A stretch of 64,000 nt of DNA from assembly GCA_965276825.1 (NCBI GenBank), contig OZ255630.1, positions 620,001 through 684,000 of the forward strand, in the 5' to 3' direction. The DNA comes from G965276765 sp965276825 (lineage in GTDB: Bacteria; Actinomycetota; Acidimicrobiia; Acidimicrobiales; Palsa-688). A model generated the notes under the pieces. That model ran no database searches, was not told the DNA's origin, and was given only the letters and a program-made list of their open reading frames with translations. Within the stretch, counting starts at the first letter, position 1. Every line of letters begins with the position of its first letter. Made by a program: the position numbers and the translations under genes. Shown here one piece after another: positions 9,100-18,169 of the stretch.

Positions 9100-9534
9100 T
9101 CAGCCGGCCAGGTCGCGCACCGCGAGGACCTTGGTGGGTCGCACCCGCACGAGCAGCTCGCCGGGCACCCCGTTGCGCTCGCCGAACTCCTCGGCCCGGT
9201 CGGCGCCCATGTAGCGGCCGGCGATGACCATCGCCCACCTGCGCACCTCGTCGAGGTCGTCGTCGAGCTCGGCCACGCCCTCGATGGTGACGAAGGTGAA
9301 GGGCGGCGTGGGGTCGTCGACGCACAGGGCGATGCGACCGTCGCGGCGCAGGTTGCGCCCCTTGACGGTGTCCGTGCCCGTGTTGAACACCACCGTGTCG
9401 CCGTCGAGGGCGAACCAGACCGGTGCCAGGTGGGGTCGCCCGTCGCCCCGGACCGTCGCCAGCTTGGCCGTCTGGGGAGGATCGGCCGCCAGGAAGGCCG
9501 TCACGTCGTGGTTGCTCATCTCGTGGGTCGTCAT
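9100..9534 (-). CDS. PPOX-class F420-dependent protein (pyridoxamine 5'-phosphate oxidase fold)
   Basis: A 144-residue split-barrel flavin/deazaflavin protein with AKLATVRGDGRPHLAPVWF at the N-terminal part and GRYMGADRAEEFGERNG later, as in Rv1155-like F420 proteins. It probably binds F420 or FMN and reduces an unknown small molecule. The start could be the ATG at 9534 or at 9519; both are in frame. It is the last gene of a leftward trio. Confidence 0.85.
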   Translation of the reverse strand: MTTHEMSNHDVTAFLAADPPQTAKLATVRGDGRPHLAPVWFALDGDTVVFNTGTDTVKGRNLRRDGRIALCVDDPTPPFTFVTIEGVAELDDDLDEVRRWAMVIAGRYMGADRAEEFGERNGVPGELLVRVRPTKVLAVRDLAG

Positions 9535-9613
9535 GACGTGGCGAACACCGCGTGCGCCGTCGGCATGCCCGGCGGGTGGGCGACGGGGAACGACCGCTCC
9601 GGATGCGGCTCCA

Positions 9614-10414
9614 TCACGTGGGACGGTGTCGGCCGAGCATCCACAGGCCGATGCCGGCGGCGACGGCGACGTTGAGGGACTCCACCGGCCCCCGGATCCC
9701 GATGGCACCGGTCGCGTCGGCCGCACGGCGCGCCGAGGGGGACACGCCGTCGGTCTCGTTGCCCACGACCAGGGCGATCGGGCCGTCACCGGGGGCGAGG
9801 TCGTCCATGGCCGTCGGGGACGACCCGTCGGCCGTAACAACCCACCAGCCGGCGGCTCGGAGCGCCCGCACCGCGGCGAGGGCATCGGGATGGCGGTGCA
9901 GCTCGGCGCGCAGCACCGCGCCGCGCGACGCGTCGAGCACCCGACGTGCGCCGGGGTCCTCGTCGCCGGTCAGGACCACGGCGGCCGGGCCGAGGGCCAG
10001 GGCGGTGCGCACGATGGACCCGAGGTTGCCCGGGTCGAGCACCCGGTCGCACACGACGGCCAGGCGAGCGGACGGCACGCCGCCGTCGGCCACGCGCGGC
10101 AACGGGCAGACGGCCACGCAGTCGGGCGCGATCGCCGTGCCGAGGGCGTGGCGGAGCACGCCGGGCCGCACCGGGTGGACCGCGACCCCGGCGGCTTCGG
10201 CCGCGACGGCGAGATCGGGGTCCGGTGGCGTCCCCGACGGCACCAGGACGGCGTCGACGGTCGCGTCGGCCTGCAGCAGCTGGGTGACCAGCCGGGCGCC
10301 GTCGGCCACGCAGCGGCCCTCCCGCCGCCGGCCCGCGCCGCTCGACAGCGCCCTGACCTGCTGGACGAGGGGGTCCTTGACCGAGTCGATGGTGCTCGTC
10401 GGGGCGGTGCTCAT
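9614..10414 (-). CDS. SpoU/TrmH-family RNA 2'-O-methyltransferase
   Basis: A 266-residue protein with an N-terminal substrate-binding domain (VADGARLVTQLLQ) and a C-terminal SPOUT knot: DRVLDPGNLGSIVRTA, VVGNETDGVSPSA and GPVESLNVAVAAGIGLW are the three SpoU motifs that bind S-adenosylmethionine. It likely methylates a ribose in rRNA or tRNA. A second, distinct SpoU enzyme is encoded at 49136. Confidence 0.9.
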   Translation of the reverse strand: MSTAPTSTIDSVKDPLVQQVRALSSGAGRRREGRCVADGARLVTQLLQADATVDAVLVPSGTPPDPDLAVAAEAAGVAVHPVRPGVLRHALGTAIAPDCVAVCPLPRVADGGVPSARLAVVCDRVLDPGNLGSIVRTALALGPAAVVLTGDEDPGARRVLDASRGAVLRAELHRHPDALAAVRALRAAGWWVVTADGSSPTAMDDLAPGDGPIALVVGNETDGVSPSARRAADATGAIGIRGPVESLNVAVAAGIGLWMLGRHRPT

Positions 10415-10478
10415 GGACCTGCCTTCTCCGATGGCGCCCACGAGCGCCTGGCTCCACCGGCCCGCTCGCCGTCCGGCC

Positions 10479-12284
10479 TCACGTCGCCGGGTCTCCCCAA
10501 GCCGCCCTGGCCGTGGCGTCGGCCAGGTTGCGGGCCGAGTTGACCAGCCCGACATGGGTGAAGGCCTGCGGGAAGTTGCCGACCATCCGACCGGCCGCCG
10601 GGTCGAACTCCTCGGAGAACAGCCCGAGGTCGTTGCCCACGGCCAGCAGCCGGTCGAACAGCTGCGTGGCCTCCTCCAGCCGTCCGAGCAGCGCCAGGCA
10701 GTCGACCAGCCAGAAGCTGCAGGGCAGGAAGACCCCCTCGGTGCCGGACAGTCCGTCGACGCCGGAGGTGGCCCGGTACCGCAGGACGAAGCCGTCGGCC
10801 AGCAGCTCCCGCTGCACGGCGTCGATCGTCGAGCGCACCCGCTCGTCGTCGGCGGGCAGGAACCCGACGAGGGGGATCATGAGGACGCTGGCGTCGAGCT
10901 CGTCGGAGCCGTAGTACTGGGTGAAGGCCCCCGTGGTGGTGCTGAACCCCTGCTCGCAGACCTCGGTGTGCACGGCATCGCGCGCCTCCCGCCACTCGTC
11001 GACCGGCCCATCGAGGCCGTGGCGCTCGACCGCGGCGATGGCCCGGTCGAATGCCACCCAGGCCATCACCCGGGAATGGGTGAAGTGCTGTCGCTCCCCG
11101 CGGATCTCCCAGATGCCGTCGTCGGGGTCGGCCCAGTGCTCGGTCACGAACGCCATCACCGCCAGCTGGAAGTCCCACACCACGTCGGACAGCTCGATGC
11201 CGTGGCGCCTGGCCCGGTCGATGGCGTCCATCATCTCGCCGTACACGTCGAGTTGGAACTGCCCGGACGCCGCGTTGCCCACCCGCACCGGCACCGACGA
11301 GTCGTAGCCCGGGAGCCAGTCGAGCACGAACTCGGTCAGGCGCCGCTCCCCGCCGGGGCCATACATGATCTGCAGCTGGTCGGGCGCGCCGGCGGCCGCC
11401 CGCACCAGCCACCGCAGCCACGCCTGGGCCTCGCTCCTGCAACCCGACTCCAGCAGGGCGTCGAGGGTCAGGGAGGCGTCGCGCACCCAGCAGTAGCGGT
11501 AGTCCCAATTGCGCTCGCCGCCGATCGATTCGGGCAGGGAGGTGGTGGCCGCGGCGACGATCCCCCCTGTCGGCTCGTAGGTGAGCCCCTTGAGCGCGAC
11601 GAGGGACCGAACGACGTCGTCCGCCCAGGGGCAGTCGGGCACCTGCAGCGACGACTCCCACGTGCGCCAGAAGGCGATGGTCGCCTCCAGCGACTTGGGG
11701 ACGTCGAGCTGAGCGGGCTGGCCGCGGTGCGAGCGGTGCCAGCTCAGCACGAACGGCACCGACTCGCCTGCGCCGACCTCGAAGCTGGCCTCGGTCAGGA
11801 GGTGGTGGCCCCGCAGGTCCACCGGGGTGTCGAGGGTGAGCCCGTCAGGTCCGGCGACGGCGTGCAGGCCCCGATGGGTTCGCCGCACCCACGGCACGTC
11901 GGAGCCGTACTCGAAGCGGATCACGAGCTCCATGCGCATGGGAACCCGCCCCTCGAGGCCCTCGACCAGGCGGGCGACGTGGGGATGGTGGAGGCGGGGG
12001 GGCATGAAGTCGGTGATGCGCACCCGGCCCGCCTCGGTGGCGATCTCGGTCTCGAGGACCAGCGACCCGCCGACGTACCGGCGCACCCTCGACGTCTCGG
12101 CGCCGTCGACCGTGAGCAGCCAGCGCCCGTGGGACGGGTCACCGAGGAGGGCGGAGAAGCAGCTGCCCGAATCGAAGCGGGGCACGCACAGCCAGTCGAT
12201 CGACCCGTCGCGGCCCACGAGGGCCGCCGTCTGGGTGTCGCCGATCATGGCGTAGTCCTCGATGGGTTGGCTCACGGCCGTCAT
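10479..12284 (-). CDS. Glycoside hydrolase family 15 protein (trehalase/glucoamylase-like)
   Basis: A 601-residue GH15 enzyme. The N-terminal domain starts PIEDYAMIGDTQTAALVGRD, as in mycobacterial GH15 trehalases, and the (alpha/alpha)6 catalytic domain carries NWDYRYCWVRDASLTLDAL. By analogy with the family, the Glu in GIWEIRGE and the Glu in FSEEFDP are the probable catalytic pair. A trehalase role is likely in actinobacteria, but glucoamylase activity cannot be excluded. The ATG at 12284 is the family start. Confidence 0.88.
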   Translation of the reverse strand: MTAVSQPIEDYAMIGDTQTAALVGRDGSIDWLCVPRFDSGSCFSALLGDPSHGRWLLTVDGAETSRVRRYVGGSLVLETEIATEAGRVRITDFMPPRLHHPHVARLVEGLEGRVPMRMELVIRFEYGSDVPWVRRTHRGLHAVAGPDGLTLDTPVDLRGHHLLTEASFEVGAGESVPFVLSWHRSHRGQPAQLDVPKSLEATIAFWRTWESSLQVPDCPWADDVVRSLVALKGLTYEPTGGIVAAATTSLPESIGGERNWDYRYCWVRDASLTLDALLESGCRSEAQAWLRWLVRAAAGAPDQLQIMYGPGGERRLTEFVLDWLPGYDSSVPVRVGNAASGQFQLDVYGEMMDAIDRARRHGIELSDVVWDFQLAVMAFVTEHWADPDDGIWEIRGERQHFTHSRVMAWVAFDRAIAAVERHGLDGPVDEWREARDAVHTEVCEQGFSTTTGAFTQYYGSDELDASVLMIPLVGFLPADDERVRSTIDAVQRELLADGFVLRYRATSGVDGLSGTEGVFLPCSFWLVDCLALLGRLEEATQLFDRLLAVGNDLGLFSEEFDPAAGRMVGNFPQAFTHVGLVNSARNLADATARAAWGDPAT

Positions 12285-12416
12285 CCTCCCAGACGGCAGT
12301 GACCGCGGCCCCGCATGCCCTTCCCCAGGCTGAGCCGGGCATCGTCGGGAGCTGCGCCCGGCCGACGCGGGCGCCGCGGCCCGCCGGGGTGGCGGCGTGG
12401 CTAGGTTGGCCGTCCC

Positions 12417-13028
12417 GTGAGCCTGCTCCCCGGTTCCCGCCCGCCCCGCCGTCCGGTCCTCGCGGCGCTCAGCTTCGCCGTGGCGGCCGCCCTGGCGGCG
12501 TGCGGGTCGTCCACGTCGACCACGCAGTCGTCCCCGACGTCTGCGCCCGCCGCCTCGCCGACGTCGCCGGCCACCTCCCCGGCGGCGAGCGGCGGCCCGG
12601 TCACCACCCCGGCCTCGGCGGCGACGGGGGGGATCCCGACGGTGACCCACGGCACCGACCTCTCGGTCGAGCCACGGGTGGCGGCCGGAGGCTCCACGCC
12701 GCCCGCCAACCTGATCACGCGCGACCTGGTCGCAGGCAAGGGGAGGGTCCCGACGGCCACGTCGACGGTGACGGTCCAGTACGTCGGGGCCCTGTACACG
12801 ACGGGCAGCGTGTTCGACGCATCCTGGACCCGCCACGCCCCGTCCAGCTTCCCGCTCGCCAACGTCGTACCCGGCTTTCGCGACGCCATCATCGGCATGC
12901 ACGTGGGCGGCCGCAGGGAGGTCGTCATTCCTCCCTCCCTCGGCTACGGCGCGTCGGGCTCCCCGCCGGTGATCCCGGCCAACTCGACGCTGGTGTTCGT
13001 CATCGACCTGCTCGCCACCCGCGGCTGA
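12417..13028 (+). CDS. FKBP-type peptidyl-prolyl isomerase lipoprotein
   Basis: Begins with a lipoprotein signal: basic N-terminus, hydrophobic core and LAAC lipobox. A Ser/Thr/Pro/Ala-rich linker of about 70 residues follows, then one FKBP domain of about 100 residues (VQYVGALYTTGSVFDASW, VVIPPSLGYGASG, LVFVIDLL). It likely assists folding of exported proteins. The GTG start is 9 bases after TAGGTT and has no ribosome binding site. Confidence 0.9.
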   Translation: MSLLPGSRPPRRPVLAALSFAVAAALAACGSSTSTTQSSPTSAPAASPTSPATSPAASGGPVTTPASAATGGIPTVTHGTDLSVEPRVAAGGSTPPANLITRDLVAGKGRVPTATSTVTVQYVGALYTTGSVFDASWTRHAPSSFPLANVVPGFRDAIIGMHVGGRREVVIPPSLGYGASGSPPVIPANSTLVFVIDLLATRG

Positions 13029-13101
13029 GCGACCGACCTGCGAGCTTCCGGCTCTTCGCCGATCCTCAGCCGGGGGAACCGATCCGTCACCGTAACGTTG
13101 T

Positions 13102-13107
13102 TAGCTT
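13102..13107 (+). promoter_or_regulatory. -10 element (TAGCTT) of the small gene at 13114
   Basis: TAGCTT lies exactly 6 bases before the ATG at 13114, supporting a leaderless transcript and that this short frame is a real gene. Confidence 0.5.
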
Positions 13108-13113
13108 GCTGCC

Positions 13114-13371
13114 ATGGTGTGGATGGAGGGCGTCGAGATCTACCGGCGGCAGCTCGCCGAGCTGGTCGCAGTCGAGCGGGTGCGCATGGATCGGGCCCGC
13201 CAGGAGCTCGATGCGGCGACGGCGCAGCACGCCGAGCTGGTCGGGCGGATGGTCCACTCGTGCGGCTCGCGGTCGGAGGCGGCCAGGTACCTGGGGCTCA
13301 GCCGTCAGAAGGTCGCGGCCATCTCCAGGACGCGCACCCCCGATCCCGTCCGGACCGCACGCGAGGCCTGA
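13114..13371 (+). CDS. Small helical protein of unknown function, possible HTH
   Basis: An 85-residue protein with a long amphipathic, Arg/Glu-rich helix (about residues 8-45), then SRSEAARYLGLSRQKVAAI, which resembles a helix-turn-helix. It could be a small DNA-binding protein; no named family is recognised. A -10-like hexamer 6 bases before the ATG supports the call. Confidence 0.6.
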   Translation: MVWMEGVEIYRRQLAELVAVERVRMDRARQELDAATAQHAELVGRMVHSCGSRSEAARYLGLSRQKVAAISRTRTPDPVRTAREA

Positions 13372-13414
13372 GAGCTGGGCGGTATCGCCCGGCCCGGCCC
13401 GGTGTCGTGAGTCG

Positions 13415-13966
13415 TCATGGCGTCCGGTGGGGGCGCGTCGGTTCCACGACGGTGGTGACCAGTCCGGTCCCGACGTCGTAGACGTGGCCGGACACGGTGA
13501 TCCTGGCCGGGACCTGTGGGGCAGAGAGGAGCAGCTCGACGTCCGCCCGGACGGTGGCGGCTGGGTCGACGACTGGCAGGGCGGCCAGTGCCGCTTCGTC
13601 GTAGCCGCTGCGCTCGGCGAAGCCGTGGCGGAGCTCGTCACCGGCGAGCAGTCCGCTCCCGCAGTCGGTGTGGTGGATGATGGCCGCCTCGAAGTAGGGG
13701 CCCTCCGGCGCTCTCGTTTCCACGAGGTAGCCGATGTAAGCCATGTCCCGGATGACTGCCGGTGTGACCCGGCCGCCGATGCTGCGGGCCACGATGGCCT
13801 CGGCGAACTCGAGGCCGAGGAAGTCGGCCGGGTCGACTCGGGGGTCGATGCAGGTGATCACGTAGAGGCCGCTGTGGGGCAAGAAGGGCAGACGAGGAGC
13901 GTGGAACCGAACGTCGGTGGCGGCGAAGCGCTTGTTGCGTTCCAGGAGCGATGCCAGATCGGACAT
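13415..13966 (-). CDS. Beta-class carbonic anhydrase
   Basis: A 183-residue enzyme interconverting CO2 and bicarbonate. The zinc site is complete: Cys39, the Asp41-Arg43 dyad (CIDPR) and His99-x2-Cys102 (HTDC). The length fits the short beta-carbonic anhydrases of actinobacteria. The upstream frame is open but has no family similarity, so ATG 13966 is taken. It borders the decayed accessory region. Confidence 0.9.
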   Translation of the reverse strand: MSDLASLLERNKRFAATDVRFHAPRLPFLPHSGLYVITCIDPRVDPADFLGLEFAEAIVARSIGGRVTPAVIRDMAYIGYLVETRAPEGPYFEAAIIHHTDCGSGLLAGDELRHGFAERSGYDEAALAALPVVDPAATVRADVELLLSAPQVPARITVSGHVYDVGTGLVTTVVEPTRPHRTP

Positions 13967-13996
13967 GTGAGGCGAGCTTTCGAGTTGGCGGTTGGG

Positions 13997-14124
13997 GTCG
14001 TCGCAACTTCGACGGGGACGGCGATGAGGTCGGCGGTCTCGGCCGGGTGGGCGACGGGCTCGGCGTGGGAGGAGCCGACCTCCCCGATGGTAGAGCCAGC
14101 GCGTCTGGGCACGAAGAGTCCTGT
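13997..14124 (-). pseudogene. C-terminal fragment of an alpha/beta hydrolase
   Basis: On the minus strand this stretch reads RRAGSTIGEVGSSHAEPVAH followed by PAETADLIA. It closely resembles the C-terminal strand-helix and catalytic-histidine region (SSHA) of salicylyl-esterase-like alpha/beta hydrolases. No N-terminal domain precedes it and the frame then runs into the antisense of the carbonic anhydrase start, so it is a remnant. The rest of the gap 13967-14479 shows nothing recognisable. Confidence 0.4.
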
Positions 14125-14479
14125 CGGGGCGAGGTCCGCCGCGATTGGCTGGACCTCGCTGGCGGAGCCCCTCGCCGGAGGTCGAGCGACCGAGGCGGTC
14201 CGGCGAAGCGCGGCGCTCGCGCCCAGCGGGCCCGCGCTTCTCGGCGGAGATCGTCCGGATCCGAGGCGAGCGGCCGCTCGACGAGGCCAGCAGCACCCCG
14301 ACGCCCTGGCGTGACCCGGGTGATCCGGGCCCTTTCACCAGGAAAGCCAGGGCAACTGTTCCCGAGGGGCTTCCGAGCGAACCGGGGAGCCCCGGTGATG
14401 TCCAGTGGCGCCTCGTTGAGGGCCCGCGGCGATCGACGAAGGCACCTTCCAGTGGCATGATGCCTCTTCTTTCACTGGC

Positions 14480-14640
14480 GTGACCATCCAGCGGTCCCTC
14501 GTGCCGAGCAGGGCGACGGTTGTTCTGGCCACCCTCAGACGCGACGGTTCACCCATGATCAGCGGGACAGAACCGGCCTTCAATGGAACAGGTATGCGCC
14601 TGGGAATGACGCGCAACTCGCTGAGGCACTCGACCTCCTT
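14480..14640 (+). pseudogene. N-terminal fragment of a PPOX-family protein
   Basis: The translation contains VVLATLRRDGSPMISGTEPA and then GMRLGMTRNS. This is the first beta-hairpin region of pyridoxamine-phosphate-oxidase-like proteins (usually LATLRPDGSPRVSGTE and then LGMMPGS). Family resemblance stops at about base 14640, and the frame continues antisense-like through the rhodanese gene. Base composition is lower in GC than the flanks. It is a truncated remnant. Confidence 0.45.
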
Positions 14641-14673
14641 CGAGACACGCGCTTTACGCCGCACAGCCCGGCG

Positions 14674-14679
14674 TAGGCT
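14674..14679 (+). promoter_or_regulatory. -10 element (TAGGCT) of the rhodanese gene
   Basis: TAGGCT is separated by exactly 6 bases from the GTG start at 14686; there is no ribosome binding site, as expected for a leaderless message. Confidence 0.6.
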
Positions 14680-14685
14680 GGACCC

Positions 14686-15537
14686 GTGTCCGAGTGTGAG
14701 GGCGGCGGCCCCGTCACCATCGATCCCGTCGTCGATCAGCACTGGTGGCGCGACCACCTCGACGAGGTCATCCTGGCTGACGTCCGCTGGTACTCCGACG
14801 GCCGCTCCGGGGAGCAGGCCTACGACGACGGCCACCTCCCTGGAGCCATCTTCGTCGACCTCGACGCCCGGTTGTCGGCCAAGGCTTCTGCGGCCGACGG
14901 TCGCCACCCGCTGCCCGACGCCGCGATGTTCGCCCAGGGGATGGCCCGGTTGGGCATCGGCGACGAGCACACGGTGATCGCCTACGACGACGCCGGGGGT
15001 GTGATCGCGGCGCGACTGGTGTGGATGCTGCGGGTCACCGGGCATGAGGCCGCTCTGCTCGACGGCGGACTGCTCGCCTATCGGGGGCCGCTGGTCACGG
15101 AGCGACCCGAGCCGCCGGCCACCGCCTTCACCCCCCGCCCGTGGCCGTCCGATCGACTGGCCGACATCGACGACGCCGCTGACCGGGCCAACCTGGTCAT
15201 CGATGCACGCGACGGCCGGCGTTACCGGGGCGAGCCCGACACCCTGGATCCCCGCTCGGGCCATATCCCCGGGGCCCGGAGCCTGCCGTGCCGGGAGAAC
15301 CTCGATGCCGACGGCACGTTCCTCGAGATCGACGAGCTGCGGCGGCGATTCGAGGGGATGGGCGTCGTTGCGGGCGGCGAGGTGATCTCCTACTGCGGTT
15401 CGGGGGTCACCGCCTGCCACAACTTGCTGGCCCTCGAACACGCCAAGATCGGCACCGGTCGCCTGTTCGCCGGGTCGTGGTCCCAGTACAGCAACGCTCC
15501 CGACCGACCGGTGGTCACCGGCATCAGTCCCGGCTAG
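14686..15537 (+). CDS. Sulfurtransferase with two rhodanese domains
   Basis: A 283-residue tandem rhodanese protein, probably thiosulfate or 3-mercaptopyruvate sulfurtransferase. The N-terminal domain (about 20-130) is inactive; the C-terminal domain (about 160-280) has the active loop YCGSGVTACH with the persulfide-forming Cys237. DARDGRRYRGEPDTLDPRSG is the family's inter-domain motif. It is intact although it lies among pseudogenes. Confidence 0.9.
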   Translation: MSECEGGGPVTIDPVVDQHWWRDHLDEVILADVRWYSDGRSGEQAYDDGHLPGAIFVDLDARLSAKASAADGRHPLPDAAMFAQGMARLGIGDEHTVIAYDDAGGVIAARLVWMLRVTGHEAALLDGGLLAYRGPLVTERPEPPATAFTPRPWPSDRLADIDDAADRANLVIDARDGRRYRGEPDTLDPRSGHIPGARSLPCRENLDADGTFLEIDELRRRFEGMGVVAGGEVISYCGSGVTACHNLLALEHAKIGTGRLFAGSWSQYSNAPDRPVVTGISPG

Positions 15538-15671
15538 CCAGTCGATCGAGCTCCCGTCGGGCCCCTTGACCCACGTCGCGAAGGAGCCGCTGGTGAGTTG
15601 TGGTCAGGGTCCGTTGGCCGTCGGCTCGTACTGGCGAATCCGGTCCGCTCGGAAGACCCACAACCGCGCTC

Positions 15672-15977
15672 TCACGTCGTGCCGGGCGAGGCCTGGACGA
15701 GGCGGTCGACGACCAGGTCGATGTCGTTGCTGCCGGGGCGATCGTGCACTCGCAGCACGACGATGCCCGCCGTGCGCTCCGGAGGGAAGTGGAACGGGTT
15801 GGCGAAGTCCACGTCGAGGGTGACGAGGACCCGCTGAGCGTCCACTGCGGCGTCGAGCACCCGGGCATCGGACGCCCCGGAAAGCTGCTCCTCGTAGACC
15901 GTGTCGACGTCGCGGCCGGCGCTGCGCAGTCGGTCGCAGTGCCGGAGTCCGAGGTTTTCGTCGAGCTTGAGCCTCAC
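15672..15977 (-). CDS. DUF5615 PIN-like toxin
   Basis: A 101-residue protein starting MRLKLDENL, then VLVTLDVDFAN and a conserved C-terminal half, which is the DUF5615 (Mut7-C/PIN-like) family. These proteins are predicted ribonuclease toxins with acidic metal-binding residues such as Asp6. The GTG start overlaps the stop of the upstream DUF433 gene (GTGA), so the pair is translationally coupled in antitoxin-toxin order. Confidence 0.82.
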   Translation of the reverse strand: MRLKLDENLGLRHCDRLRSAGRDVDTVYEEQLSGASDARVLDAAVDAQRVLVTLDVDFANPFHFPPERTAGIVVLRVHDRPGSNDIDLVVDRLVQASPGTT

Positions 15978-16204
15978 GCCACGTCGACGAAGTGGCCGGC
16001 GGCGAGGCGGGCGCCGTAGGCAAGGCTGGCGCGCAGGTCCTCGTCGGACAGCTGCCGGTACTCCCGGAGGATCTCTTCTCCGGTCGCCCCGTCCGCCATC
16101 ATGCCCAGGATCAGCCCGACCCAGATCCGCGTGCCCTTGATGACCGGCTTGCCGAAGCAGACCTCAGGATCGATGCTGATCCTCTCCGGCAGATCGTCCA
16201 ACAC
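15974..16204 (-). CDS. DUF433 antitoxin
   Basis: A 76-residue DUF433 protein: RISIDPEVCFGKPVIKGTRI followed by WVGLILGMMADGATGEEIL is the family's winged HTH-like signature. DUF433 proteins pair with DUF5615 toxins and probably bind both toxin and operator. The GTG at 16204 gives the usual family length; the frame stays open to 16417 but that extension has no family similarity. Confidence 0.82.
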   Translation of the reverse strand: MLDDLPERISIDPEVCFGKPVIKGTRIWVGLILGMMADGATGEEILREYRQLSDEDLRASLAYGARLAAGHFVDVA

Positions 16205-16835
16205 CCCGTCATGGTACCGGTGGTCACTCGCCGACGAGCCCTTATCCAGGGTCAGGCGCGCCTCGTCGTCTCGTATCGACACCACGGGACGCTCCGCCGA
16301 GCCGACGATCCTCGCCTCGATCTCGTCGCCCGCCGCTCTACCCGCTGGGCAGTCCAAGCCAGCGCAACGGCCGTTCAGCACGCCCGGACCGGCTGGCACG
16401 ACACCGTCCAGACTCACGCCGTCCAGCTACTCGATCGACAAGGCGGGCTCGGCCGCCGGGCTGTCGAGCTCCAGGCTGCTCGGAATGCCAATGGAGGGTA
16501 TCCACCCTCCACTCCGAGATCACCGACCGAATCCACCAGCTCGACCAAGCTCTCGCTGCGTCTCCCAGCTCCCGACGGGACCGGGCGGTCTCGCCTGCCG
16601 AGCCCAGATGTCGCCGGCCCGTTAGGGGTCGCTTCCACCCGGTGTCGCGGGCAGCCTGGAGGCGGCCAACCACAGCTCGGATCTTCACGTCGTCGCGCTG
16701 ATTGGCAATGACTCAGCGGCTGCCCACCGATGATCCTGCCGCGACGGCCGTGCCTGGTCAACGATGTACACGTGGGTATGCCCCGTCCGACCGCACGAAC
16801 ACTTCAGCGTCCGTGTGTCAAGGACATGGTTGTGA
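16205..16835. other. 630-base stretch without a recognised gene
   Basis: Several frames are open because of high GC, but none shows a family motif, a plausible start or consistent codon bias. The promoter of the toxin-antitoxin pair must lie at its left end. It sits inside the decayed region and is probably degraded sequence. Confidence 0.5.
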
Positions 16836-17087
16836 GCGAGCCAGAGTCGGATCGACGGGGCGGCCGCCGTGAAGGCCGCCGTAAAGGGACTGCCCGCGGC
16901 CGAACGTGACGTGCTGCTCCTGGTCGTGTGGGAGGAGCTAACGGTCGCCGAAGCGGCGGTGGCCTTGGGGGTCCCAGCCGCCACGGCCAGAAGCCGCCTA
17001 CACCGGGCTCGTGTCGTGTTACGTGACCGCCTGGATGGCTCCGCAGCGCTGGGGCAAGCCCTAACAGCCGAAAGAAAGGCACCGTGA
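16836..17087 (+). pseudogene. C-terminal fragment of an ECF sigma factor
   Basis: The frame, open from 16836, encodes GLPAAERDVLLLVVWEELTV and then AEAAVALGVPAATARSRLHR, which is sigma region 4 with its helix-turn-helix. Region 2, the -10-binding domain, is absent upstream, so the gene is truncated at its 5' end. The stop (17085-17087) overlaps the ATG of the next gene, the usual coupling of ECF sigma factors with CU044_5270 proteins. Confidence 0.7.
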
Positions 17088-18153
17088 TGGACGAACTCGA
17101 CGTCCTCAAGCGTGTTGGCGATGTGCCTGCACTTTCCGAGGAAAGCTTCGCACGGACGCGCCAGCTCTTCGAGGACCGAGCAGTCGGACTCGACGCCGTC
17201 CTGACCCCGCGCCGCCCCGCCGCCGCACCCGCCGGCATGCACACAGAGGGTTTGCCATAGCGGTCAGCGCCGTCAGCGTAGCAGCGGCACTGTCGCTGCT
17301 TGCAATCGTACCTACCGGTAGTGGCGGTCGCGTTCGTCTCAGTTCCTAGAGTCCTGCCGCCGTTGCTGTCCTGACGGGTGCGGCCCATGGTTCTGCTGCC
17401 ACCCCGGCCATGCTCCCTGGGCCTGGCCAATATGTGTACATAAAAATCACCCACACGTCGCTCAACTACGGGAACGGGTTCGGTGGAAGCTCAGCTACCT
17501 ACTGGTACACGGAAACGCAGACGATGCAGACGTGGACGGCGCGAAATGGTTCTGGACGAACCATTCTCAGCTACACCCCGGCCAGGTTCGTCTCGGCAGC
17601 GTCGAAGCAAGCTTGGAAAAAGAGCGGTCAACCCAGGCCTACCTCGCCATCGGCCGACCAGTCATACGGGGCGTTTGCGCAACGAGCCTCGCTCAACCTT
17701 GACCCACGCGGACTGCCCTCCTCGCCACGCGCTTTGGGTAAGGCCATCAGACAGCGCTACCTGGGCGCGATGACCCCGTCGGGGGTTCTCTCGATCAGTG
17801 CTTCCCTTCTCCAAGAGCCGGGATTGCGGCCAGCTCTACGAGGCGCCCTCTACCGGATGCTTGCCGAAACGCCAGGTCTCACTTCTTACGGCGTTTCCAC
17901 TAGTGGCGGAGGTAAGAGCGGGCAGGCGATCGGGCTGGTGGTGAGTGGGGCGCGCATCGAGGTCATCTTTGACGAGGCGAGCGGCAGGCTCCTTGGCGAG
18001 GACAGGATCGTGGTTGACCCTGCCAACCTCGCAGCGTCGCCGGGCGAGACGCCGGCGCAACTGTCTGCGCTTCGCAGCCAACACCCAGGTACGGTCTTGG
18101 ACGCTCAGGTGTTCGTCTCAAGTGCGATCGTTACATCTACGGCTACGGCTTGA
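17087..18153 (+). pseudogene. Frameshifted CU044_5270-family (sigma-associated) membrane protein
   Basis: The ATG at 17087 starts MDELDVLKRVGDVPALSEES, the N-terminus of CU044_5270 proteins, but this frame stops at 17258. The transmembrane helix (IAVSAVSVAAALSLLAIV) is encoded in another frame from about 17240, which meets a TAG at 17347. The long extracytoplasmic domain continues in that same frame from 17350 to 18153 (QYVYIKITHTS, LGAMTPSGVL, GEDRIVVDP). One frameshift and one nonsense codon therefore break the gene. It was probably the membrane partner or anti-sigma regulator of the truncated sigma factor. GC content is below that of the flanking genes. Confidence 0.75.
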
Positions 18154-18169
18154 CGGTGGACACGCCGAG

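Noticed and set aside
15974..16417. Longer DUF433 protein starting at 16417
   Set aside because: The extra 71 residues have no family similarity; GTG 16204 gives the normal family length.
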